Assembly: GCA_018780035.1 (NCBI GenBank)
Contig: JADMKE010000024.1
Span: 186,001-250,000 of the forward strand
Direction of reading: 5' to 3'
Source: Candidatus Sericytochromatia bacterium
GTDB lineage: Bacteria > Cyanobacteriota > Sericytochromatia > UBA7694
DNA length: 64,000 nucleotides
Part shown: positions 44,573 to 56,600 of the stretch, piece by piece
Layout of the letters: every line of letters starts with the position of its first letter
Numbering within the stretch: position 1 is the first letter of the stretch
The notes under the pieces: generated by a model
Seen by the model: the letters and a program-made list of their open reading frames with translations, nothing else
Databases searched by the model: none
What the model was told of the DNA's origin: nothing
Position numbers and translations under genes: made by a program

Positions 44573-44600
44573 TTTACAGTTTTTGAAAACAGGGTAAATT
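44573..44600 (+). promoter_or_regulatory. Candidate promoter of the giant gene
   Basis: TTTACA (44573-44578), a 16-bp spacer and TAAATT (44595-44600) form a plausible weak sigma-70-type pair about 95 bases before the ATG. The spacer contains GAAAAC, complementary to part of the preceding sequence, but no strong hairpin. It is the best candidate in the 142-bp gap. Confidence 0.35.
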
Positions 44601-44694
44601 GAATCTAGCAAAACTGCATTTTGCTCTTTTTTACTGCTTTAAATGTGCAGCACACCCATCAATTTTTCAGTTCAGCGTTTGATCGAGGTAGACC

Positions 44695-47600
44695 ATGAAC
44701 CTGATTCCTGTCAGCCCCCCTATAAAAAGCTTGGACCCTGCCCGCTTGGCGAAAATCCCCCCCTCACCACCGCCTCTTCGGCTGGGCTCAGTGGACGCCC
44801 CCCAACAAGACTCACCCTCCACTTCCATGACCCACCGCAAGGACACCGTGGCCCTGGGCAGCCCTCTCACAGATAATGATACCTCAGCCACTCCGCCTTC
44901 AACCCCTGACGACCCAGCCCCGCAACTGACCTCGGTCAAACGCTATGGGGATCAAGATGCAAATACCCCGCCCAGTCAAACCCGCTTGAGCACAGCCCTG
45001 AGGGTGGCAGAAAAAAGCAATTTGGGATCAGAGGCCGGTAAACAACAATCTGCCAGTTTTGCCCAAGACGTGCAGCCGATGGTCACCCCGATTCGGCAAG
45101 AAATGGGGGTTGTCACCAAACCCGCCACACCGCCTCCACAGGGATCTCTGGCTGCTGCCCAAACGCCACCAATGACCACACCAGCAGCCCCTGCAACGGT
45201 ATCTGCAGCAAACCCAATCCCACAACAAACACCACAACACCCCATCTCTACAGCTCCTGTGGCCGCTGTTGTGATCGATTGGAAGAGCAAAACCGTTGGC
45301 AGCTTAAATCTTACAGAATTGGCGGCCCTGGCCAAACTCACCACAGCAGCTGACTATCCAGCCAATTTGGCTGAGCTTAAACCAGACGTCAAACAATTGG
45401 CCAAGCTGATCTTCGACGGCAAAATGGCAACTTTTTTGCAAGCAGCGCCCGCCAAAGTCACCCTGCCTGCCGAGCAAAAGACCCTGGCTGACAATTTGCA
45501 AAAACTCATCACCTGGGGCGGGGGCAGTGCCACGCTCAAGGCCTATGCGGCAATTTTGCCCAAGGCCCTGGAATTGGACCCCGCTTTTAAAACCCACCTG
45601 ACCGAATCCGCTTCGGCCTGTCTGACAAGACCCTTTGTAGATGCCTTAAAGGGCATGGGAGTGGGTGACTTGCTCGGGGACGCGGCCCAGTTGACCAAAA
45701 TGGGCGCAGCCTTGGATGTCTTAATGGAAAAAGGCCTGGTACAAGGACTGGCTGATGCTGCCAAACTTAATCCCGACAGTCTCGACAGTTTACATACTCT
45801 GGCTAAACTCTTGGAGGGCCAAAAAGCGGATCCCAAATTGTCACTGGTGCCCGAAAAGTTAGTGGCCCTGTTAAAAACCTTCCCCACCGAAGCCCCCAAA
45901 ATGGCGGCCCTGGAAAAACGGGTGGCAGAGATCAAAACCAAACTCGCCCCCTATGATAAATATTTCACAGACAGCAGCTTTGGCAAACTCACCGGCGCCA
46001 TGCGCAGTTTTTATGATGGCAAAGCAGACATGAAAGACGCCTTAGCGGTCTACAGCCTGATCGACTTTTTGGGGCTGACCCAGGAGAATATTAAAACCGT
46101 ACTGACCCCACTTGGCCTCAGCCCCCAGGCTCTGGATGCCATGAAAAAGTCCAAAATGCTTGATCTGATTTTTGCCAAACCGGGCAGCGAAACCCACAAA
46201 TTATTGCCCAATATGCTCACGGCTATCCAGACCCTCTCAGACGAGGTGAATGATGCCAAAGATTTCCAGGCAGCCATGACCCTCGTGACCTCGGGACTCT
46301 TTGCTGTGGATGCTCTCGAAAGCCTGGCCCCGACTGTCAGCTCGCGTGGTGTGATGCGTGAATTGGTCGAAATGGCGCGGCGGGGAACGATCTCCCAGGT
46401 CAATATTGGGGCGGTGGTCGGTGCCTATAATACCCTGACGGACAAAGGCCTGAGCCTCGACAGTGCCGAAGCCCTGCTCAAATTGGTGGGCGACCTGAAG
46501 CTCCCCCCGGATGATATCTTGCGTTTTTTGCGCTTGGCCAAAGAGAATCCGATGATGAACCGCCAAACCTTTAGCCTGGTTGACCGGGCCTTGGCCCACA
46601 AAGACGATTTTAGCAAATTTTTGGGCCACCAACACAAGGTCCCACCTTTTTTGCTGGACGGCACAGGTAAAACCCTGAGCTTTGAAAAATTCCTCAAAAT
46701 TGAAGGGGCCATGAAAAGCCTGCATGATGGCAAATTTGACGAAGGTGATTTGGCTGCCGTCTTTACTTTGGCCAGCATGGCCCCTTATGACAAGATCAAA
46801 GACCTGATACCCGCTCATATTGCCGGACGCTTTCCCGCTCTGCCCAAATTATTGAGCGATACCAAAGGCGTAACAGCCTTTTTGGCCAGCAATTTGAATT
46901 TTCAGAAGGCCTTTCTCTCATTTTTAAATGGGGATGCAACAACCCTGGTCAAAGCACTGCCTGGTGTAGCCAAAGGTCTTTTAGACGTAACCAAGACCAA
47001 CGGCTCGATTGCGGCCTTTGTGCAGGTCTTTGATCTGGGCTTTGAACTCGAAACCAAAGTCATCGCGGCAGCGGAGGCGGGCAATACCGACGGATTTGCC
47101 ACCTTAAGCACAGAACTGCAAACCAAAATCACAGCCACCAATGCCCGGCTGCAGGAAAGTGTCAAACGCCACCCCGAGATCAAGACCGTCATACAGGCCC
47201 CCCCGACACCCACCCCAACATCGCCCGTCCCCGCCAAGGCTGACGAATTGCTAACCCAAAAAGAATGGGCCAAAGCCGAAGAACTGGCCCTGCTCAAAGA
47301 CCCCACCACTGGCCCCAAATTGGCCAAATTACAAGAATTGCAAAAGCTCGAAGCTTTGCAAAAGACCCAAAATCTGTTGGAAGAAGATGTGCTTAAACTC
47401 AAAGCCCTGAGTGAAGAATTGCAACCTGAATTGGCCCAACTCAAGCGGCTGCAAGAAGTCAAAAGTCTGCAGACAGATATTGCGGGTCTGCTGGGCAAAG
47501 AACCCTTCCTTAAAGACAATCAGCTCAATGCCGAATGTGTGAGTCTGCTCGAAAGCAAATTGGGCAGCCAGGTCAAAGAGAGCCTGCCCAAGCTCAAATT

Positions 47601-50600
47601 CTTACAGGGCGTGGCAGGCAGCCAATTTGAGACCCTGCTCAAAGACAGCCAGTTTGATGCGATTGCCAGCCGTTTGGGTGAAGTGCAGGCCGCCCTGATT
47701 GCACAGGGGGTTTCCCCAGTTCAAACAGAGGCCCTCTTAAAAAAGGCCCTGACCCTGCCCGATTTGAAACCCGAAAGCCTGCTCAAAGCCCTCGATGAGC
47801 AAATGATGGCCCTGACAAAACTGGGTGAACAAATCGGAGGCAGACTCGGAGATATTCAGCTGACCCCACAAGAATTGTTGAAGTCGCTCGAAGAAAATGT
47901 GCCAGGCATTCGCAAATCCCTTGAAGGGGTGGCCCAAGGGCGCGACCTCAAACAGCTCGAAAACCTCGTTGTCACCCTCTTCGACGACCCGCGATTTTTG
48001 GACCAGGGCAAACTTAAACCCGAAGTGCTGACCTCTCTGCTCAAACACCTCGAAAACAATCTGGCCCCAGCGGGTTCAGACCTGGGCAAACTCGTGGCCC
48101 AGCTCGAAACCCTGCACCTGTTGGGCCCAGAGGCCCTGGAAAAAATGCTCAAATTGCCCCCAGAAAAATTGGCCGAGGCCTTGCCGAAACTCACGGCTTA
48201 TGCAGATTTTGCCAAACAACAGCCCGCAATTTTGCAACGCGGGTTGGAAAAGATTGAACTCAAAGCAGCTCTCGAAGAGCTGATCAAAGCCGACCCGCTC
48301 AAAATCCCAACACCACAAGCCTTGGCCGAGGTTGCCGGCCAAAGTGCCGAACTCAAACAGGCCTCGGGCACACTGCGCGAATTGCTGGTCAAAAGTGGCC
48401 TGAGTGATGAAAAAGAGATCGCCCAGGTTTTGGGTGGTTTTGAGTCTTATCTCAAAACCATGGGCAACAAAGCCGAAGATTTGGCCGCTGTGCAAAAAGG
48501 GCTCGACTACCTGAAAAATCTGCCACCAGAGGCTTTAAAAGGGCTGTTTAACAAAGATTTTAACGTTCGGGTGCTGGGGCCAGAGGTGATCAGCAGCCTG
48601 AACACCGTTGTGGACAAACTCGGCAAAGCTGGTTATAGCGGGCCGAATATCCAAAAAGAGGTGATTGAAACCCTCAAAAAAGGCGTCACAGGCATTCATG
48701 AATTGAGCAAACAGGCCAAAGTGTTAACTGCCGCAGAGGAATTGCTGGGCAAAGTGGAGCCTGAATTGCTCAAAGATGCTGCCAAAACCCGTGAATTACA
48801 TGCCCAATTGCGCAAAACCCTGGCTGCCTTGCCAGAGATTCATGCCGACCATTTGGCTGGTTTAAAAGTTGCAATCGAAGAGACCAAGCGCTTGGACACT
48901 GCCATCGCTGCATTGGCGGGCCTGCGCCCCAGCGATCTGGAACAGGTCAGCAAACACCCCGAGCAGTTCACACCCCTGCTGAAAAAGTATGAAACCCTGA
49001 TGAACAAGGTCGATCAGGCCTGGGGCAAAGTGGTCACACCGCCTGCGGTGCCCAAGCCGGGAACCCTCAACAATGCCGAAACCCGCGCCGCAGTGATTGC
49101 CCTCTTGCGCAATGACCGCTTTTGGGAAAATGCCCAATTGATGGATCAAGAAGTCGAAGGTCTTTTGCGCCAATTAAGCCAATTGGAAGGTGACCCTGTG
49201 ACCGCGAATGGCCTGATCAAGGCCCTCGGTAGCATGACGGACATCCAATCTGAAAAAGCAATGTGGGAGCTGCTGCGATCAGATAAAACCGTCTTCAAAG
49301 ATGTTCAGGCCTATGCCAAAGAAATGGAAAAACTGCTGCTCAAAACTGAGGGCCTTAAACCCGAAGAGCTGCTCAAGGCCCGTGCTGCTTTCTTTGATGG
49401 CCTCTCTGGCAATATTGTCAAAAATCTGGAGCGGCCTGCTTTTTTCCAAGAACAGCTCAAATTGGCCGAACAGGTGGCAAGCCAACTCAAGGGGCTGTCC
49501 TATAAACTCACGGTTGAGGCCCAACAAGAAGTAGCGGCCTCGTTCTTGCGTATCGCCAACGATCCCCATTTTCTCAATGGGGCCTCACCCGACCCGGCCA
49601 AGGTCGAAGCGGCCTTTAAACTGCTCAGTGAAAAGCTCAACAGCCTCAAAGACAGCCCGGCTCAGCTCCAGGATGTGATTCGTGGCCTGCGTGAGTTTTC
49701 GGAGAGCAGGTATATTGCCGAAGGGCTGGCCAATCCAGATTTGATCAAAGGGAATTTCTTTGAAGATCTGGGCAAAACAGTCAAAACCATGGACCATGCC
49801 TCGGGGGATTTGGGGCATTTATTGAGCAAGAGCCCCTTGATTATTCAAAAATACCTCAGTTTACATGGGGCCAAAGTTGCCTACAAAGAGGGCCAGGCCC
49901 TGCTCGACCGCGCCAGTTCAAAAGAGTTTGATACCATTCCCGGCACTACCAAACCGCATCCCCACAGTGAATACCTCAAATTATTGGCGATAGCCGGGTA
50001 TGGCGTGAACAGTGTCGATGCCCTGACCAGTTTCCTGGAAATAGGGGGCGTGGAGCTGATGGGCCTGGGCAAACAAATGGCCATGGCAGGCACAGAATTT
50101 GGCATCGATCTGCTGATCAATTATTACCTTAACCACCCCGAACAGCCAATGCCGCAGAAATTCAAAGACCTGATCAAATCTACAGCCCTGGCCTCGGCAC
50201 TGACTTCGGATCAGGCCTTTGCCACTGTGCAAAAACTCTACCCCGAGATCAAAGACCGGGGGGATTTGGTGGTGGCCTTGGGTGAATCTCTGGCCACCCA
50301 AGACAATATTCAGTTGATGAGCACCTCTCTGCGCTATTATTTCCAGGAGCAAGTGCTGAGCCTCAATGGCAAAGGCCTCGACGGTGTGGTGCTCGACAAG
50401 GTCATGAAGGGCCTGGAAAAAATCGCCGGGACTGGCGGTGAAATGGCCACTGCTGTCGGCAAAAAGCTGGCTGGCTGGGCCCATGATTTGGCTGGTACCT
50501 CTGTGGGCAAAGCCTCTCTGGCCACCCTTGAGAAATGGATCGACCATGCGGGGCATTGGGTCGAAGGCAAGGGGCAGGCCATTGCTGGGCAGATCGAAGC

Positions 50601-53600
50601 GGCAATGGAGGGGCTGAGCCAATTGGCCAAGTCGGGCAACGAGGCCGCGATCAATCTGCTGCGCCGGGCAGGAGCCCTGCTCGAAACCATGGGCGAAGGA
50701 CTGATGAAGCAGAAATTTGTTCAGGGCATGGTCAATGCCGTTGAAGGCGCATCGAGTGTGGTCAAATCCGGCATGTTGAGTGCCTTTAGCGAGATCAATA
50801 AGGTGCTGGCCAAATACGGCAGTCCGGCTTATGACGCAATTCGGATCAGCCTGCAAAAAGCTGGGATCTTGGCCCCGATTGTCAAAACTGAAGCCAAGCT
50901 GATCATGCAAGGGGCGGAATTTGCTGGAGACGCAGGCAAACTCGAAAAAGCCGTGGCACGGGGCCTGGTTGGCTTGGAAGAGGCCACTGCTAAAAAAGGC
51001 CTTAAAACCCTGACAGAAACCCTCAAGCTGTTTAAGACCCCAGCTTATGCTGAGCAATTTTTGGAATTAATTGCCAAATTGCCACCGGGTATGGCAGAAA
51101 AAATTCTGCAAAGTGAAGCCCTGATGGCGATGTTGCCCAAAATGCTAGGCCGCATGTTTGACATTGGCATGAGCGCCGAAAAAATTGCAGTCAAATTCAC
51201 AGCTGCCATGAGCAAAATCATGCCTTTGGTGGGGATTGGTGTGGCCTCTTACGACGCCTACCGCCTGCACACAATTGCAACCACGGGGGAGTGGGGCGGC
51301 ACCAAATACGATCACCCCGATGTGCGTGCCTTGGCGTTGGTGGGTTCGTTTATCAACGGGGCCGACACCGCCATGAGTGTGGCTGAGTTGGTTTTGGATA
51401 TTCCCTCAGGGGGTGGGGCTTCGCTGGCCATGTTGGGCGCAAGTGCTTTTTTGGCTCTGACCGAATTGGGCTTGGATCTGATGCTCGACTATTATAATGG
51501 CCCACCGCCCGTGCCCATGGGTGAAACCATGCGCACCAGCGTAAGGGCGGCAGCCACAGCCTGTGCAGCCCTTGATCCGACCATCTCGATGGATGATATC
51601 TATACCTTTGGCTCGATCACCACGGGTCAGGATCTCGGCCTGCAGGTGGAGGCCCTCAAAGGTCAGAGTGTCACACCTGCCCAGCAAAAAGCCTTCACAG
51701 AGCGCTTGGCAGGCCAATTGGCCAATAACCAACTCGGTGAAGCGGAGCTGATTCGCACCCTGGTGGATGAATTTGTCTTTGCCAATGGCACAAATGTGGC
51801 GATCAGCCCAGAAGAGCTGGGAAAAATCGTCGGACCTGAATTCCTCAAATTGGCGCTTAATATGTTGCTCAGCGATTTTAAATCCAGTGATGTCAAGCGG
51901 GTGGCGTTTTTACTCAAAGCCGCGCCAGATGTGCAAACAGAGGCCCAACTCAAAAGTACCTGGATTGAAAAACAGGGCTTAAGTGGTGAGGCCTTTCTGA
52001 CTGAAATTGCGGTTCAATTTGGGCTAAATGTCAGTGGCGATACAGGCAATAAATTGGCGCAAATCTTCAATTCCGATGCTTTAAAATCGCTTTCTCCGAC
52101 CCTGCAAAAACAATTGCTGGAGGATCTGTTAAACCATGCCCCACCCCAAATCGCCGGTTTGGGGCAACGCCTCTTTGCTGCTGGTGATGAAAGTGTTAAA
52201 CTGGCCGTTTTGGCCAAATTGCCCGCCACCGCCTTGAAAGAATTTGTCGGGGCCCTAAGCAAAGACGATTTGGCTTTTATTCAGACCTACCAAGCCAAAG
52301 ATGCCACCGGCGCAGTGTTGGGTAAACTTGTGGACAGCTTGATCTTGCAGCCCGACCCCCTGGCAACACTCGAAAAACTGATCGTGTTGGCCCCTGGAGC
52401 CACACAGGCCAAATTGCTCGAAAAAACCTTGGCCAATGCCAGCACCAAAGCCCTGGCAGCCCAACTTGTGCTCACGATTTCTGACCGAGCGGCCCTGGAT
52501 CTTTTGCCAATGGAAAAAATTGCCAAAGCCGCTTCTTCCGAAGGGGGGAGAGCGCTCTATGCCCACGTCTTGCAGGCCTTTAACGGTGCTCCTCCTGGGG
52601 GCAAGGCCCTGAGCATTGTGGCTGAAAATATCCCTTTCAGCTCTGTCTTGCAGTTTTTAAATACCCGATTGAACCTCGATCCCCCCCATGAATTAGGCAC
52701 CCTTGACAGCGAGGCGAGCCATGTTCATCGCTTGGTGCAGAGTGAATTAACGGGGTTGAAAGGACTGGATCAAAACCTGCTTTTGCGCTTTGCACATATT
52801 TTGGCCAATGAGGGCAGCTTGCAATCCATGGCCGATCTCAGCCGATTGACTCAGACCCTCGATCTTTCGACCCACAAACAGCTCTTAACGGAATTGCTGG
52901 CCCAATCTGACAAAACCCCCAATTTGACAATTCCGATTGCGACCTTGATTCGCAATGCCTCGAAAATGCCCGATTTTGGTGCTTGGGCCAAAGATGTCGA
53001 TCTGAGCAAAGCGGCAATACTTTTGGCTAAAACCAATGATACCGGGGGTCTGAGCCATCTGCTTTCTGGCTTGATTCGCGGCCAAGACGTGCCCCCAGAA
53101 AAATTTGCAGCCATCATTGCCCAATTGGAGCCATCCATACTGGTAGGCACGCTGAATCAACTGCCCAAAGAAGAGGTCAAAGTGCTGTTTGACCAACTCA
53201 GCGATGCCGAACGTCTAACTGTGTTTAAACAGGTAGTTGCTGCACAAAACAACGACTTTACCAATGGCATGGGTTATGCCCGCATGCTGTTAAATATCCC
53301 CGACGGGGCGACCCTCAAAGAGGCGGGCAGCAGATTTAAACTGCCGCCCAACGCCGCTGCGCTCATCGACGTTCTCAGCAGCCCAGATCTGCTGGCTAAA
53401 TTGAGTGAGAGCAATGGTGGGGCTGAAGTCGTCTCCTGGATTGTGGCCTTTGGGGATCGGGGTCAAAACGAAAAGGCCTTTGAATTCTTGCAAAAGTCCA
53501 ACAGTTGGCTCAAAGACCACTCAGATGTTTTGGTGGCAGCCTTTGAACTGGCTGACAAAGGCGGGCTCAACGACTCCGATCTCAAAGGCAAGCTCAGTGC

Positions 53601-56600
53601 CAAGGCTCTGTATTTTATGACCGGTCCACTCAACAGTGGGGCAGATGCCTTGGCCGAATGGCTGGGGGCCAATAAAGAGTTTAGTCAAAACATCAAGCTC
53701 TTGGCGCGCTTGGCCAATTTGACCGATTCTGAGGGCAAGGCCTCGCTGATCAACGGCTTGCTCGATAATAAGACCTATGATCTGCTGTTGGTCTCGTGGA
53801 ATGCCGAAGAGGTAGAGGGACTGATAGACCAAATTTACAGCCAAGATCCTTCAGCCGCGCTGATCGTGCATATTGAACCGAATCGTTTTCAAGGGCGTTT
53901 TGGCAAACATGCTGACGTTGCTTTGCAAACAGTGCTCAAGAGCAAAGAGGTCGACAAAGACCTCTATCTGGCCAAACTCATGCCTCTGCTCAGTGCTGAA
54001 CAGATCCGCAGCTTTGTTACCCAGGCCCCTCCAGAGGATCTCAAAACTGCGCAAAGTACCTTATTGACCAGTTTTGGCAAACTCGATCCGGCCCAAGACG
54101 GAGATTTAATTGTCAAACTGGCTCAAGCAGCCAATTCCGGCACTCGCTCAGATATCTTAAAAAAATTATTGAGTTCTACAGACAACAACGGCTTGGTCTT
54201 GAAAGTGTTGCAAAAGACCGTGCCGGTGGCAGAATTACTGGACCGGATGGATATGGGCGTCTTGGCTGCCCGCTTCAAGGATGATCCTGCCCACTTGCAG
54301 GGGGTGTTGGATTTGGTCGAAAAAAGTGGCAAAGTGGGCCGTCTCAAAGAATTCATCGAAGGCCTGCCCGCCTCAGCCCTATTGGAGTCGCTGGCCTACG
54401 ATGCTGGGATCTCGGACTTTAAACCCAGCGGCGATTTGCAGGTAGATATTGCCAAATTATTAGCTCAGAGCGACCTCAAAGGTCTCGGATATAGCGTGGC
54501 CCCACATATGGACAAACTCTTCCGAGAACTTAAAGCCAGTAAAATGACCGTGGGCGCAACAGATATCGCCGCTTTGGTCTCATTGGCAGGATTTGTTTCA
54601 GCTGGGGATCGGGCCAAATTGCTTCAAGGGGTCTTGGGCGAAACCGTGGTGGACGACGCCGATGCAGCCCTGCTCGAAGGGGTGCTCAAAGCCGCCAGCC
54701 CGGCTGACTTTAAAGCCATTTTGGAAAATATGGGTGAAAGGGCCCTCAAGGGTCTCGGTGCAGAAGTGGCAGAAGCCAGCGATTCTGGACTGATGATTGA
54801 CCTTCTGCAGCGGCTGGCTGCCAGCCAAGATTTGACCCTGTTTAATGCCATCATTCAAGGCGCTTCCCCGGGCGATTTGGTCAAACAGCTCTCAACTTTG
54901 GCCCCAGATCAACAAGCCGCACTGCTTGGCAGCTTGAGCGAAAAACAATACCTGTCTTTGGGTCAACAGGTGCTCAAAGCGGGTGATAAAGCGGCCTTGG
55001 ATCTCTTTTCGCGCATGATAGGCCAGGCTGAGGGCACGGCTTTTCCACAGAAAAACCCCGCCTTGCGTGGCCAGATGTTGAGTCAATTGGCCGACCAGCT
55101 CACGGCTTTTAGTCTGAGTGAAGGGGGGGATAAAGCCCTGACCTGGATCATTGGACTCAGTGACAAAGCCACAGTTGACAAAGCCTTTAAAAACTTCAAA
55201 GAGGGTTGGGCCAATCGCGCAGATATTGTGGTGAGCGCAATTCAATTGGCCAAAAAAGAGGGAGTGCCCCTCAAAGAGCGCCTGAGTGGAGATACCCTGC
55301 GGCTGATCATGCCCAGTCTGAACAATTCCTGGGATTATCTCAGTTCCATGGTGGGCAGCAAAGGATTTACCGAGAATATGCAGCTGATTCAAGATTTGGC
55401 TGCCTTGACCGATGACAAAGGCAAGGCACATATTGTGAATGGCCTGATCGACAAAAAGACCTTGGATTTCTTTGGCTTGGGGTATCAGGCCCCTGAGGTC
55501 AAAGCCACCATTGCCAATCTGGTTGGCACGAGCAAATCGTATGAATTTGTTTTGAACCTCGACCCCAAAAATGTGGTCGCGTATTTTGAACCACATAAAA
55601 TTGCCGACATGTTAAATACCCTGGCCAAAAGCCATGAAAAAGGCAAAGACAAAGCAATACAGGGCATTATCACTGCAGCTCAGAGCATGTGGGGAAGCAA
55701 AGACCTGGCCACCACCCGCGCCTTTATTTCCGATTTTGTAGGCAAAATGGAGGCCAAAGACATGATGACCCTGCCCGGCTCCATGCGCCTGATGTTTGAC
55801 ACCCTCAACAGCCATTCGGGCACCATCACCCCCGATGATTACAAAGCCATGGAACACCTCTCTCTCGGGGTTGACGCTGCAGGCAAAAAATACATGGTCA
55901 TGCAGATGCTCTACCGCTGGAAGAATATCACCGACTTTGTCGTAAATGAGTCCGAATTGAAAACAGCCGTGGGCATTCTTGGCAAAGATCCCAAAGGGGT
56001 CATTGCCCAATTCAGTGAGGCAGAAATTGCCGAACTCGTAGGCAAATTCAGCGGCAGCAAATATGCGGATAGCTTGCTCGATCTGTTTGAGAAAAATGCG
56101 GAACCTGCACAATTGGAAAAAATCTTAAAACAATTGCCTCCCGATATGATACTCAAATCCCTGGCCCAAGACAGCGGCCTCAGCCAGAGCGTCGATGCCG
56201 ATCCACTCCAAAACCTGAAAACCCTTTTGGCCAATGGCGCTCCCAAAACGGGTTACGATATCCAAACCCATTTGCGCGTATTGATCTCCAAATTGGATCT
56301 GACCCGCTCGACAGAAGCCGCCCAAGCCCTGACCCAGATTGGCGATCGGGCCACCCAGGTACAGGTGCTCAAAGACCTGATCCCCCGCGACTATTTCACC
56401 TATGTCATGCGAGGAGAGCATGAAGACGCCATCCCCAATGTTCGCGATGCCGCCCAGCTCAAGCTGATCAATTCCGTCCTGGGCCGCCACAGCGGCGCGG
56501 ATTTAGATGCGTTTATAAAAGAGATAGGCCCTCAATTGAAATTTTTGGCTGCCTCGGGTGAATCTTATAGCAAAGAGGTGCGGTCCGAATTGCGCACCCT

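Noticed and set aside
49981-51057. A 358-codon open frame on the strand opposite the giant gene
   Set aside because: It overlaps fully with the well-supported giant frame. Its product is rich in Phe, His and Gln with no domain, as expected from the complement of Leu/Ala/Lys-rich codons. Other long antisense frames there (for example near 46237-46818, 54892-55596 and 56896-57639) are rejected for the same reason.
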